Below are positions 11,158 to 17,811 of a stretch of 64,000 nt of DNA, piece by piece. How positions within the stretch are numbered: the stretch's first letter is position 1; each line of letters opens with the position of its first letter. The notes beneath the pieces were generated by a model, which made no database searches, was not told where the DNA came from, and worked only from the letters and a program-made list of their open reading frames with translations. The position numbers and the translations under genes are program-made. Source of the stretch: Microbacterium hydrocarbonoxydans (lineage in GTDB: Bacteria; Actinomycetota; Actinomycetes; Actinomycetales; Microbacteriaceae); assembly GCF_904831005.1 (NCBI RefSeq), contig NZ_LR882982.1:1550001-1614000 (forward strand), given 5' to 3'.

Positions 11158-12414
11158 ATGGGGCACGGTGACGGCAGCGGGCGCATCGTGTCGTCTGCCG
11201 ATGCCGACGACACGGGAACGAGCATCCTTCATGTCGACATGGATGCGTTCTACGCGGCAGTCGAAGTGCTCGATGATCCGAGTCTGCGCGGCCGTCCACT
11301 GATCATCGGTGCGCCGGAGAGCCGTTCGGTGGTATCGAGCGCGTCATACGAGGCTCGCCGATACGGGGTCCGAGCCGCCATGCCGGTGTCCCAAGCGCTT
11401 CGCCTGTGTCCGAGCGCCACCATCGTGATGCCGCACTTCCATCGCTATCAGGAAGTGTCCCGACAGGTCATGTCTATCTTCGAGTCCATCACTCCGCTCG
11501 TCGAGCCGCTCTCCGTCGACGAGGCGTTCCTCGATGTGCGTGGTGTGCGCCGGCTCTGGGGCAGCCCCGCGAAGATCGCCCATCTCGTGCGTGAGCGAGT
11601 CCGAGACGAGGTCGGCATCACGTGCAGCGTCGGCGTCGCCGCCACCAAACATGTGGCGAAGATGGCTTCGACGATCTCGAAACCCGACGGGATGCTCGTC
11701 ATCGCCGCGTCCGACACTCAGGAGTTCCTCGATCCCCGTCCGGTGCGAGCCATGTGGGGGGTGGGGCCGAAGACGGCCGAGGCATTGGAGGGACGCGGGA
11801 TCCGCACGGTGCGTGACATCCGCTCGACGTCTCAGGCGATGCTCGACCGTGCCGTGGGTCCGTCTCTGAGCGCACGGCTCGCGGAGCTCGCTCGTGGGGA
11901 AGACCCCCGTGCGGTCGAGACCGAACGCGTGGAGAAGAGCGTCGGGCATGAGGAGACCTTCGACACGGACATCTCCGACCGGTCTTTCGTGCGAGCGGAG
12001 CTTCTGCGTCTCGCGGACCGCGTGGCGGCGCGTCTGCGCAAAGCCGAGTGGGAGACCTCGACCGTCGCCATCAAGATCAGGTTCGACGACTTCCGCACCA
12101 TCAGCCGCTCGCAGACGCTTCCGGAACCGACCGCGGTCGGGCAGCGCATCGGCGAGGCCGCGCAGGCGCTCTTCGATCAGGTCGAGCGTCGCGATCCCGT
12201 GCGACTCGTCGGCGTGCGCGCCGAGAAGCTGCGTCCCGCGGGTGGCGGCGGCTTCGGACTGTGGGACGACGATGAGGACTGGCGTCGGGTCGAGGGTGCC
12301 GTCGACGACGCGGTCGCCCGATTCGGGTCCGCGACGATCACGCGTGCCAGGCACATCGGCAGGGACGACGGGAGAGGCGCTGCGCGCCATCCGAAGGCAC
12401 ACGGCATCGATTGA
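11158..12414 (+). CDS. dinB: DNA polymerase IV (Y-family translesion polymerase)
   Basis: An error-prone lesion-bypass polymerase of 418 residues. The catalytic carboxylates are in HVDMDAFYAAVE near the N-terminus and in SVDEAFLDV. The palm and fingers are followed by a helix-hairpin-helix region (MWGVGPKTAEALEGRGI) and the little-finger domain. The C-terminus lacks an obvious hexapeptide beta-clamp motif, although a QALF-like stretch occurs inside the little finger. Its start, directly after the gatB terminator, is the first ATG and has no Shine-Dalgarno. Confidence 0.94.
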   Translation: MGHGDGSGRIVSSADADDTGTSILHVDMDAFYAAVEVLDDPSLRGRPLIIGAPESRSVVSSASYEARRYGVRAAMPVSQALRLCPSATIVMPHFHRYQEVSRQVMSIFESITPLVEPLSVDEAFLDVRGVRRLWGSPAKIAHLVRERVRDEVGITCSVGVAATKHVAKMASTISKPDGMLVIAASDTQEFLDPRPVRAMWGVGPKTAEALEGRGIRTVRDIRSTSQAMLDRAVGPSLSARLAELARGEDPRAVETERVEKSVGHEETFDTDISDRSFVRAELLRLADRVAARLRKAEWETSTVAIKIRFDDFRTISRSQTLPEPTAVGQRIGEAAQALFDQVERRDPVRLVGVRAEKLRPAGGGGFGLWDDDEDWRRVEGAVDDAVARFGSATITRARHIGRDDGRGAARHPKAHGID

Positions 12415-12439
12415 CCCTTCGGCGATCTGTTTCCTGGAC

Positions 12440-12445
12440 TAGCGT
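12440..12445 (+). promoter_or_regulatory. -10 element of a leaderless promoter
   Basis: TAGCGT, then GGAACC, then the ATG at 12452: a 6-base spacing. Confidence 0.55.
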
Positions 12446-12451
12446 GGAACC

Positions 12452-12769
12452 ATGCCCAACATTGCACTGGAACTCGGTAAGCAGGCATCCGCCTTCGGCG
12501 TGAAGAGCGCGTACGGCGAACCGCAGGACGTCGACGGCGTGAGCATCACACCGGTCGCTCTGACATACTCCGGCTTCGGCGGAGGCAGCGGAGAGGGCGC
12601 GGAAGGCGGTGGGGGCGGAGGAGTCTCCATCCCGGTGGGCGTCTACGTGCGCCGCGAGGAGGGCCTTCGGTTCGAGCCGAACATCATCACTCTGCTGGTG
12701 GTCGCTGTGCCCTTCGTCTGGGTGACAGGACGTGCACTCTCGCGCATCATCCGTGCCCTCAAGAAGTGA
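12452..12769 (+). CDS. Small GerW/YtfJ-like protein with C-terminal membrane helix
   Basis: 105 residues. The layout is an N-terminal helix-rich part with VDGVSITPVALTYSGFGGG, a Gly-rich linker (about 47-66), ISIPVGVYVRREEGLRFEP-like beta segments and a hydrophobic stretch (NIITLLVVAVPFVWVTG) near the C-terminus, followed by basic residues. This matches the organisation of YtfJ/GerW proteins, which are sporulation-related in Bacillus but also occur in non-sporulating actinobacteria, where the role is unknown. The assignment rests on composition and order rather than catalytic residues. The next gene overlaps its end. Confidence 0.55.
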   Translation: MPNIALELGKQASAFGVKSAYGEPQDVDGVSITPVALTYSGFGGGSGEGAEGGGGGGVSIPVGVYVRREEGLRFEPNIITLLVVAVPFVWVTGRALSRIIRALKK

Positions 12770-13334
12770 CGATCCCGTCGCGACGGCGCTGCGGCATGCT
12801 GCAACGCTGATCGTCGACGACATCCACGCCCTCGCGGCTGCCAACCCGGTCGTCCTGATCGACGGGCAGAGCGGGGCAGGCAAGACGACTCTCGCGCGTA
12901 TGTTGATCGACCGATGGCCGATCGCCGGACGCGTGCAGCTCGTCGCGTTGGATTCGATCTACCCGGGCTGGGATGGCCTCCACGATGGGGTGGAGCGCGC
13001 GCTCGACGGCATCCTTCGTCCGCACGGTCGCGGCTACTTGGGTGAGTGGCGCCGCTGGGATTGGGAGCTCGGAGCCGAAGCGGAGAGCCACGCCGTCGAC
13101 CCGTCACTCGGCGTTCTCATCGAGGGCAGCGGGATACTCACGCCTGCGACGGCGATGGTCGCCGACGTCCGCGTGTGGTTGGAGTCGCCCGAGAGCCGTC
13201 GGAAGTCCCGCGCATTGACGCGGGACGGAGACGTGTATCGGCCGCATTGGGCTCGGTGGGCCGAACAGGAACAGGCTCATATCGATCGCGACGATCCGCG
13301 CTCGCTCGCGACCCGGGTGATCGACGTCCCCTGA
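12753..13334 (+). CDS. P-loop kinase-like ATP-binding protein (uridine kinase-like fold)
   Basis: A protein of about 193 residues with a Walker A motif in VLIDGQSGAGKTTLARML, followed by a hydrophobic strand (VQLVALDSIYPGWDGL) resembling the uridine kinase or AAA phosphotransferase fold. DWELGAEAESHAVDPS and LIEGSGILTP resemble the actinobacterial small ATP-binding proteins often annotated as uridine kinase-like. Start is uncertain: GTG at 12753 overlaps the previous gene by 17 bases, and a GTG at 12732 is also possible. Neither has a clear ribosome-binding site. The substrate is not evident. Confidence 0.7.
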   Translation: MPSRSDDPVATALRHAATLIVDDIHALAAANPVVLIDGQSGAGKTTLARMLIDRWPIAGRVQLVALDSIYPGWDGLHDGVERALDGILRPHGRGYLGEWRRWDWELGAEAESHAVDPSLGVLIEGSGILTPATAMVADVRVWLESPESRRKSRALTRDGDVYRPHWARWAEQEQAHIDRDDPRSLATRVIDVP

Positions 13335-13336
13335 GG

Positions 13337-13828
13337 TCAGAGGAACTCGTCCGCTGCATCGATGAGGAGTTCGAGGCGATAGCCGAGCCAGTCGTAGACG
13401 TCGAATCGGGCGTCTTCCGGGTCGCGATCGTCATCGCTCTCGATCCCGAGTCTCTCCGCGATCACGAGCCGGAGCGCTGTGAGTGTGCGGAGCCATGCAT
13501 CGATGTCGGCGTACGGGATCCCCAGTTCGTGTTCCGCCACAGCTTCTGCCGGAGACATCTCCTGCACGTCGCCCCGCAGATTGCTGAGAGTCGCGCGAAC
13601 AACCTCGGCGTCGAGCGCACGTCGGTCGAGAAGGTCGTCACGGGTCGCTTCTCGGAATGATCGCGACTCATCCTCGTCGTCCGGGTACGGATCTGGGGCG
13701 AGACGGTCGATCGCGGGATCGCTGATGTCACGATCGGTGCCGACCAGATCGCGGAAGTCATCGACCAGTCGAGCGAGCTGAACCCCCTCGACTCGGGCGA
13801 GCCGCACTCGAACCGTCTGTCCGCTCAT
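13337..13828 (-). CDS. DUF2017 family protein, ClpS-linked
   Basis: 163 residues, acidic, helical, of the actinobacterial DUF2017 family of unknown function. It starts with VRVRLARVEGVQLARLVDDF and ends in a helical segment YDWLGYRLELLIDAADEFL. Its ATG overlaps the clpS stop by 4 bases (ATGA), the usual partner arrangement in actinobacteria, which suggests a role linked to ClpS/ClpAP proteolysis. It is the last gene of a three-gene overlapping operon that begins at 14462. Confidence 0.82.
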   Translation of the reverse strand: MSGQTVRVRLARVEGVQLARLVDDFRDLVGTDRDISDPAIDRLAPDPYPDDEDESRSFREATRDDLLDRRALDAEVVRATLSNLRGDVQEMSPAEAVAEHELGIPYADIDAWLRTLTALRLVIAERLGIESDDDRDPEDARFDVYDWLGYRLELLIDAADEFL

Positions 13829-14118
13829 CGCGCCGCCTTCCGCACCGTCGCCCAGAGGCCGTAGTCATGCATGGCCTGAGCATGCACCTCCATCGTCTCT
13901 CGCGGTCCGGCCGCGACGACGGCATGGCCCTCGTGATGGACTGCCCTCATGAGCTGCGTCGCGCGTTCGACGGAGTACCCGAAGTACGTGCGAAAGACCC
14001 TCACGACGTATGTCATCAGGTTGACAGGGTCGTTCCAGACGACGACCTCCCACGGGTCCATCGGCGCTGCGCCGAGATCGACGTCCTCCTCGAGATCGGG
14101 AGCTGCCAACGGCGTCAT
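13825..14118 (-). CDS. clpS: ATP-dependent Clp protease adaptor ClpS
   Basis: The 97-residue N-end rule adaptor that delivers substrates with bulky hydrophobic N-termini to ClpA/ClpC. The core WEVVVWNDPVNLMTYVV contains the conserved Asn-Asp pair of the amino-acid binding pocket, and the helix with AVHHEGHAVV follows. The ATG at 14118 is chosen because it forms an ATGA overlap with the preceding zincin stop; an in-frame GTG 6 bases earlier is possible. Confidence 0.93.
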   Translation of the reverse strand: MTPLAAPDLEEDVDLGAAPMDPWEVVVWNDPVNLMTYVVRVFRTYFGYSVERATQLMRAVHHEGHAVVAAGPRETMEVHAQAMHDYGLWATVRKAAR

Positions 14119-14462
14119 GCCCACCCCAGCCGGTGCAGTTGGTCATCGTCGATGCCGTAGAAGTGTGCGATCTCGTGCACCAGCGTCGTATGGATCTCGT
14201 CCCGCAGCGCTGCTTCGTCGTCACAGGCCGCCAGGTGCGGTTCCCGATAGACGACGATGCGATCGGGCAGTTCACCGGTGCCATACTGTGTGCGCTCGGT
14301 CAGCGCCAACCCGTCGTACAGGCCGAGGAGATCCAGGCTTCCATCCTCCGGGCGATCCTCCACGACGAAGACGACGTTCTCGAGGCCGTCGACCATCTCG
14401 TCGGGCAGGCGGTCGAGCTCGTCGATCACGAGTTCCTCGAAGGGGGCAGCATCCATCTCCAT
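14115..14462 (-). CDS. Small zincin metallopeptidase-like protein (PF06262 type)
   Basis: 115 residues of the minimal zincin family. HEIAHFYGIDD near the C-terminus contains HExxH with a downstream Asp, a likely third zinc ligand or family signature. FEELVIDELDRLPDE at the N-terminus is also typical. It is probably cytoplasmic (no signal peptide). It leads the zincin-clpS-DUF2017 operon, with 4-base overlaps throughout. Peptidase activity is assumed from the motif, and the substrate is unknown. Confidence 0.85.
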   Translation of the reverse strand: MEMDAAPFEELVIDELDRLPDEMVDGLENVVFVVEDRPEDGSLDLLGLYDGLALTERTQYGTGELPDRIVVYREPHLAACDDEAALRDEIHTTLVHEIAHFYGIDDDQLHRLGWA

Positions 14463-14469
14463 CGCATCC

Positions 14470-14475
14470 AGCCTA
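14470..14475 (-). promoter_or_regulatory. -10 element of the zincin-clpS-DUF2017 operon
   Basis: On the minus strand TAGGCT is followed by 7 bases (GGATGCG) and the ATG at 14462, consistent with leaderless transcription. Confidence 0.5.
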
Positions 14476-14498
14476 TTGCGATGAGGGACAGTGGGGTG

Positions 14499-15125
14499 TC
14501 AGTGCAGGAAGACGAGCAGCGCGGCGACGGCGATGAACAGCACCCCGAAGACCGTGTTCAGCATCCGCTGGCCCCGTGCAGACCGGGTGAAGCGTCGGAA
14601 GGGACGCGCCGCCGCCGCGAAGAACCCCCACATCACCGCGACGTCGACCACGATGACCGTGACGATCAGAGTGATGTACTGCGGCAACTGCGGCTGGTCC
14701 AGGTCGATGAACTGGGGGAGGAAAGCGAGGAAGAAGACGACCGCCTTGGGATTCAGGAGATTCACCCAGAAGCCTCGTCGGATCATCGACCAATGCCCTT
14801 CATGGACATCGACCGGAGAGGCGTCGTCGATCACCGGGTCGGGTTTCGCGACGATCAGCCTGATCCCGAGGAAGACGAGATACGCCGCACCTGCATATCG
14901 GATTGCGTTGAAGAGCACTTCCGACTGAGACACGATGAGGCCGAGACCCGCCGCGACGATGGCGACATGGACTATGAGGGCGAGCTGCTGCCCGACGATG
15001 CCCCAGATGGAACGGCGCCAGCCCTGACTGAGCGAGTTCGACATGGTGTTGATCGCGCCGGCGCCCGGAGTGAAGCTGATCACCACGCAGGCGGTCAGGA
15101 GCGAGAACCACACGGCGAGTGACAC
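14499..15125 (-). CDS. LysE/RhtB-family amino acid exporter
   Basis: A 208-residue inner-membrane protein of the LysE translocator family. FTPGAGAINTMSNSLSQG follows the first membrane helix, as in RhtB-type exporters, and about six hydrophobic segments are visible. FLGIRLIVAKPDP and NLLNPKAVVFFLAFLPQFI are family motifs. It likely exports an amino acid or derivative; the substrate cannot be assigned. The GTG start is fixed by TAAGAT 6 bases upstream. Confidence 0.88.
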   Translation of the reverse strand: MSLAVWFSLLTACVVISFTPGAGAINTMSNSLSQGWRRSIWGIVGQQLALIVHVAIVAAGLGLIVSQSEVLFNAIRYAGAAYLVFLGIRLIVAKPDPVIDDASPVDVHEGHWSMIRRGFWVNLLNPKAVVFFLAFLPQFIDLDQPQLPQYITLIVTVIVVDVAVMWGFFAAAARPFRRFTRSARGQRMLNTVFGVLFIAVAALLVFLH

Positions 15126-15131
15126 CCCGCA

Positions 15132-15137
15132 ATCTTA
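15132..15137 (-). promoter_or_regulatory. -10 element of a leaderless lysE-family promoter
   Basis: TAAGAT, then TGCGGG, then the GTG start at 15125 on the minus strand. Confidence 0.55.
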
Positions 15138-15180
15138 GGGGTGTGGACGCGGCGGTTCGGGCCACGAGTGTGGAGATGCA

Positions 15181-15214
15181 GAAGAGGCCCGAGCCATAGG
15201 ACTCGAGCCTCTTC
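15181..15214 (-). terminator. Terminator of tRNA-His
   Basis: Arms at 15181-15193 and 15202-15214 pair over 13 positions with a single mismatch, 4 bases beyond the tRNA 3' end on the minus strand. Confidence 0.65.
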
Positions 15215-15218
15215 ATAC

Positions 15219-15295
15219 TGGGGTGAGTAACGGGACTCGAACCCGCGACATCCGGCACCACAAGCCAGCGCTCTACCAGCTGAGCTATACCCACC
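15219..15295 (-). tRNA. tRNA-His (GTG anticodon)
   Basis: Seven-base acceptor stem GTGGGTA/TACTCAC (one G-U pair), anticodon loop TTGTGGT with anticodon GTG, T-arm GGTTCGAGTCC. The extra G at -1 opposite C73, diagnostic for tRNA-His, is encoded, and CCA is encoded at the 3' end (15221-15219). Confidence 0.95.
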
Positions 15296-15330
15296 ATGTA
15301 CCAACCTGGGTTGGCGACCTGACAAGTCTA

Positions 15331-15957
15331 TTACATGTTCGGAGTGAACTCTGACACGGTGCGGGCAGCGATGACGCGCGCATCGTCGCTGCTCGGGCCC
15401 GGCTCGGCGACGAAGACCGCCTCGCGGTAGTAGCGGAGTTCGCGGATCGATTCGAGGATGTCTGCGAGCGCCCGGTGGCCACCGTCCTTGGCCGGCGCCT
15501 GGAAGAATACGCGCGGATACCAACGACGAGAGAGCTCTTTGATGCTCGAGACATCGACATTCCGGTAGTGCAGCCACTGATCGACGTCGGGCATGTACTT
15601 CGCGAGGAACATCCGGTCGGTGCCGATGGTGTTGCCGGCGAGCGGCGCCTTCCTCTCGAGCGGGACGAATCGCTTGATGTAGGCGAGAGTCTGCGCCTGT
15701 GCCTCCTGGAGAGAGACACCGTCGGGGATCTCTGTGATCAGACCGGAGCTCTCATGCATCTTCGTCACGAAATCGTTCATGTTCTCGAGGGCGGCGTCTC
15801 CCGGTCGGATCACGATCTGGAAGCCCGGATCGACGGGATGCAGCTCGAAATCGGTGATCACCACCGCGATCTCGACGAGTTCGTCCACGGAGAGATCGAG
15901 TCCCGTCATCTCGCAGTCGATCCAGACGAGGCGATCGTTCTCTGACGCAGATACCAT
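15331..15957 (-). CDS. orn: Oligoribonuclease
   Basis: The essential 3'-to-5' exoribonuclease that degrades 2- to 5-mer RNAs and linear dinucleotides such as pGpG. It has 208 residues with the DEDDh nuclease motifs: WIDCEMTGLD (Asp and Glu metal ligands) at the N-terminus, an Exo II region near FLAKYMPDVDQWLHYRNVDV, and HRALADILESIRELRYYR with the catalytic His and final Asp. It has its own promoter 6 bases upstream. The neighbourhood (tRNAs, ssb, ettA) matches that of M. tuberculosis orn. Confidence 0.96.
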   Translation of the reverse strand: MVSASENDRLVWIDCEMTGLDLSVDELVEIAVVITDFELHPVDPGFQIVIRPGDAALENMNDFVTKMHESSGLITEIPDGVSLQEAQAQTLAYIKRFVPLERKAPLAGNTIGTDRMFLAKYMPDVDQWLHYRNVDVSSIKELSRRWYPRVFFQAPAKDGGHRALADILESIRELRYYREAVFVAEPGPSSDDARVIAARTVSEFTPNM

Positions 15958-15963
15958 GCGGCC

Positions 15964-15969
15964 ATACTA
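15964..15969 (-). promoter_or_regulatory. -10 element of leaderless orn
   Basis: TAGTAT, then GGCCGC, then the ATG at 15957. TGTCGGAG occurs 7 bases upstream of it, one base short of PafBC spacing. Confidence 0.55.
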
Positions 15970-16017
15970 TCGACGGCTCCGACATCGGCCTCCGGCGCGG
16001 TACGGTAGAAGCTCCCC

Positions 16018-16090
16018 GCCTCCGTAGCTCAGGGGATAGAGCAGGAGCCTTCTAATCTCTTGGTCGCAGGTTCGAATCCTGCCGGGGGCA
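16018..16090 (+). tRNA. tRNA-Arg (TCT anticodon)
   Basis: Acceptor GCCTCCG/CGGGGGC with one G-U pair, D-arm AGCTCAGGGGATAGAGC, anticodon loop CTTCTAA (anticodon TCT, reading AGA), T-arm GCAGGTTCGAATCCTGC. No CCA is encoded. The base of the anticodon loop has a C31-T39 mismatch, and the stem closes with a G27-T43 wobble, which is unusual but compatible with function. Confidence 0.88.
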
Positions 16091-16122
16091 CCGTGGACCG
16101 GGTGGCTTCGTCGTTCCGGCGC

Positions 16123-16392
16123 TCAGCCGTTGCGCAGCGCCGCCACCGCATCGTCAGCTCGCCAGAAGTCGCCGACGAGTCGGAACGAAGCCGTCGCGAG
16201 GTGCAGACGCTCAGCACGGTACCTGATGCCGAGAGGGTCGTTCACGATGCGGAGATGGCCGAGGGTCCGGCCGGATGAATCCTGCACACGCCACAGGTGC
16301 GCGGCGGCGCGGGTCAGGTGCTCCCTCCGTGACGTGAGCGTCGGTGCGGCGTAAGGGACCTCGGGACGGGAACTGATCAAGGTGTCGGACAT
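16123..16392 (-). CDS. 89-residue protein of unknown function with a PafBC-type promoter
   Basis: I do not recognise a characterised family. The protein is basic and soluble, with no signal or membrane segment. The N-terminal 25 residues look disordered. The remainder (LWRVQDSSGRTLGHLRIV ... RYRAERLHLATASFRLVGDFW ... ADDAVAALR) looks like a small beta-sheet domain ending in a helix. The ATG has a strong GAGAGGAGAT ribosome-binding site (16397-16409). It is monocistronic and divergent from an ssb paralogue. Its promoter carries a full TGTCGGTG-N8-TATGTT motif, the arrangement of mycobacterial PafBC-activated DNA-damage genes. A role in damage response is inferred from this context only. Confidence 0.75.
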   Translation of the reverse strand: MSDTLISSRPEVPYAAPTLTSRREHLTRAAAHLWRVQDSSGRTLGHLRIVNDPLGIRYRAERLHLATASFRLVGDFWRADDAVAALRNG

Positions 16393-16413
16393 CGGTATCT
16401 CCTCTCTTCTTCG

Positions 16414-16435
16414 AACATATGGGCGACCACCGACA
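16414..16435 (-). promoter_or_regulatory. PafBC-type (RecA-NDp) promoter of the 89-residue gene
   Basis: On the minus strand TGTCGGTG (16435-16428), 8 bases, then TATGTT (16419-16414). This matches the core TGTCRGTG-N8-TANNNT fully. It leaves a leader of about 14 bases containing the ribosome-binding site. Confidence 0.65.
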
Positions 16436-16600
16436 TTCGACGCGCCGATCGTCCGAGACAGCTCGAGTCCTCGTCTGCACGGATCAGAGTGAGCGTGAAT
16501 CCATGCACAACCACCGTCTTCGCGACGGCCGGTGCGTCGCTCGCACCCGCACTCTGAGTGCACCCGGGCGTCCGGTCCGGCACACAGAGGAGAGAAGCAG

Positions 16601-17131
16601 ATGCATGACACTGTCACCATCGTCGGCAACGTCGCCACCGACCCGACACAGGGGCGCACCGCGAGCGGCATCCCCGTCACGAACTTCCGTCTGGCCAGCA
16701 CCCATCGACGATTCGACGATGCGACCCAGACCTGGGTCGACGTCATCACCAACTGGTATTCGGTCGCCGCCTTCCGGCAGCTCGCCGAGAATGCGAAAGC
16801 GTCCCTGAGATCCGGTGACAGCGTGATCGTCACAGGCAGGATGAAGATCCGATCCTGGGAGAACAACGGCAAGCAGGGAACGAGCGTGGACATCGATGCG
16901 GACGCGATCGGCCATGATCTGCGGTGGGGAATGACCGCCTACCGACGCAACCCGCGAACGGTGGCGACGGACAGAGCCCGCGACCAGGCGCCTCAGCACA
17001 CCGAGGAGCGGAATGAGGAACGGCCGACGGACGCCGACGGGGGACCGGTGATCGACACGTCGTGGGCGACGACGGACGAACGGGCTCCCGACTTCGACAC
17101 CGATTTCGCCTCGGCGACCGCGGCACTCTGA
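16601..17131 (+). CDS. ssb: Single-stranded DNA-binding protein paralogue (SsbB-like)
   Basis: 176 residues. The OB-fold covers residues 1-110 (VTIVGNVATDPTQGRTASGIPVTNFRLAS, NWYSVAAFRQLAENA, VIVTGRMKIRSWENNGKQGTSVDI). The remainder is a hydrophilic linker. The C-terminus is FDTDFASATAAL, without the acidic DDxxPF tip that canonical SSB uses to bind repair partners, so this is probably the accessory SSB rather than the replicative one. In M. tuberculosis the equivalent SSBb gene (Rv2478c) also precedes ettA. The ATG has a GAGGAG ribosome-binding site 7 bases upstream. The 16393-16600 spacer holds the divergent promoters. Confidence 0.9.
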   Translation: MHDTVTIVGNVATDPTQGRTASGIPVTNFRLASTHRRFDDATQTWVDVITNWYSVAAFRQLAENAKASLRSGDSVIVTGRMKIRSWENNGKQGTSVDIDADAIGHDLRWGMTAYRRNPRTVATDRARDQAPQHTEERNEERPTDADGGPVIDTSWATTDERAPDFDTDFASATAAL

Positions 17132-17191
17132 GCGCGTATCGCGCATCGCGGGCCGGCGAGCCCGAAGGCGATGGCGGGGGAGGCCGACCCG

Positions 17192-17197
17192 TAGACT
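17192..17197 (+). promoter_or_regulatory. -10 element of a leaderless lipoprotein gene
   Basis: TAGACT, CGATCC, GTG at 17204: a 6-base spacing. Confidence 0.6.
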
Positions 17198-17203
17198 CGA
17201 TCC

Positions 17204-17707
17204 GTGTTTCGACCCTCGGGCTCCTCCGTCCTCCGCTCAATGATCGCTGCCGCTGTTGCAGCCACCCTCCTGGGGGCACTCGCGGCCTGCACACCTGAGC
17301 CCGTGTCGGACCCCGCCCCGACAGAGACTTCTCCTGCGGCAGGTCAGACCCCGGCGCCGTCAGAGACGGGTCCTGCTCTCGTCGCCGACGGCAGCGCCGA
17401 CGACAACCTGGCGCTCTTCACCGCGGTGACCACTCAGGTGTGGTCGTCGGATTCCCGTGGTTCCGGGCGCGCATATGTCGACGCTCTTATCGCCGCCGGC
17501 TTCGACCGAGCTGCGATGCAGGTCACCCAGGATGTGACGACCGTGGGGAACCCGGTCGAGAGTCTGCAGTTCTCGGTGCGTTGGGGCGAGACGGAGTGTC
17601 TGGTCGGTCAGGTCGGTCCGTCGACGGGCGAGCCCGTCACCGCCGTGTTGCCGCAGCTCGCGGAGGGCCGTTGCCTCGTGGGAGCGACTCGCGCGATCGA
17701 CTGGTGA
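17204..17707 (+). CDS. Predicted lipoprotein of unknown function
   Basis: 167 residues. The N-terminus is a type II signal peptide: basic start, hydrophobic MIAAAVAATLLGALA and lipobox LAAC with the lipidated Cys29. A Pro/Thr/Ser-rich linker (about 30-60) leads to a compact C-terminal domain (about 65-167) with Cys residues in ECLVGQV and GRCLVGA that could form a disulfide. It probably sits on the outer face of the membrane. It resembles short lipoproteins common in Microbacteriaceae genomes, with no assigned activity. Confidence 0.85.
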   Translation: MFRPSGSSVLRSMIAAAVAATLLGALAACTPEPVSDPAPTETSPAAGQTPAPSETGPALVADGSADDNLALFTAVTTQVWSSDSRGSGRAYVDALIAAGFDRAAMQVTQDVTTVGNPVESLQFSVRWGETECLVGQVGPSTGEPVTAVLPQLAEGRCLVGATRAIDW

Positions 17708-17765
17708 TGCCCGAGCGGCCATCGAAGCTGGGACTGCATACGGCGGGAGCGGAGCGCGAGGCCGG

Positions 17766-17771
17766 TAGGCT
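17766..17771 (+). promoter_or_regulatory. Probable -10 element of ettA (leadered transcript)
   Basis: TAGGCT lies 40 bases before the ettA GTG, leaving a leader of about 33 bases that carries AGAAGGAG (17797-17804). This contrasts with the leaderless genes around it. Confidence 0.45.
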
Positions 17772-17811
17772 GGAGTGTCGATCCTCGACGCCAACAGAAG
17801 GAGTTTTTTCG

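Noticed and set aside
15964-15986. PafBC motif before orn
   Set aside because: TGTCGGAG is one base too close to TAGTAT (N7, not N8) and lacks the TG, so it does not meet the spacing seen at the four accepted sites.
16411-16426. TCGAAC-ATAT-GGGCGA as a LexA (SOS) box
   Set aside because: The second half-site has two mismatches to GTTCGA, and the sequence is explained better by the -10 part of the PafBC-type promoter.
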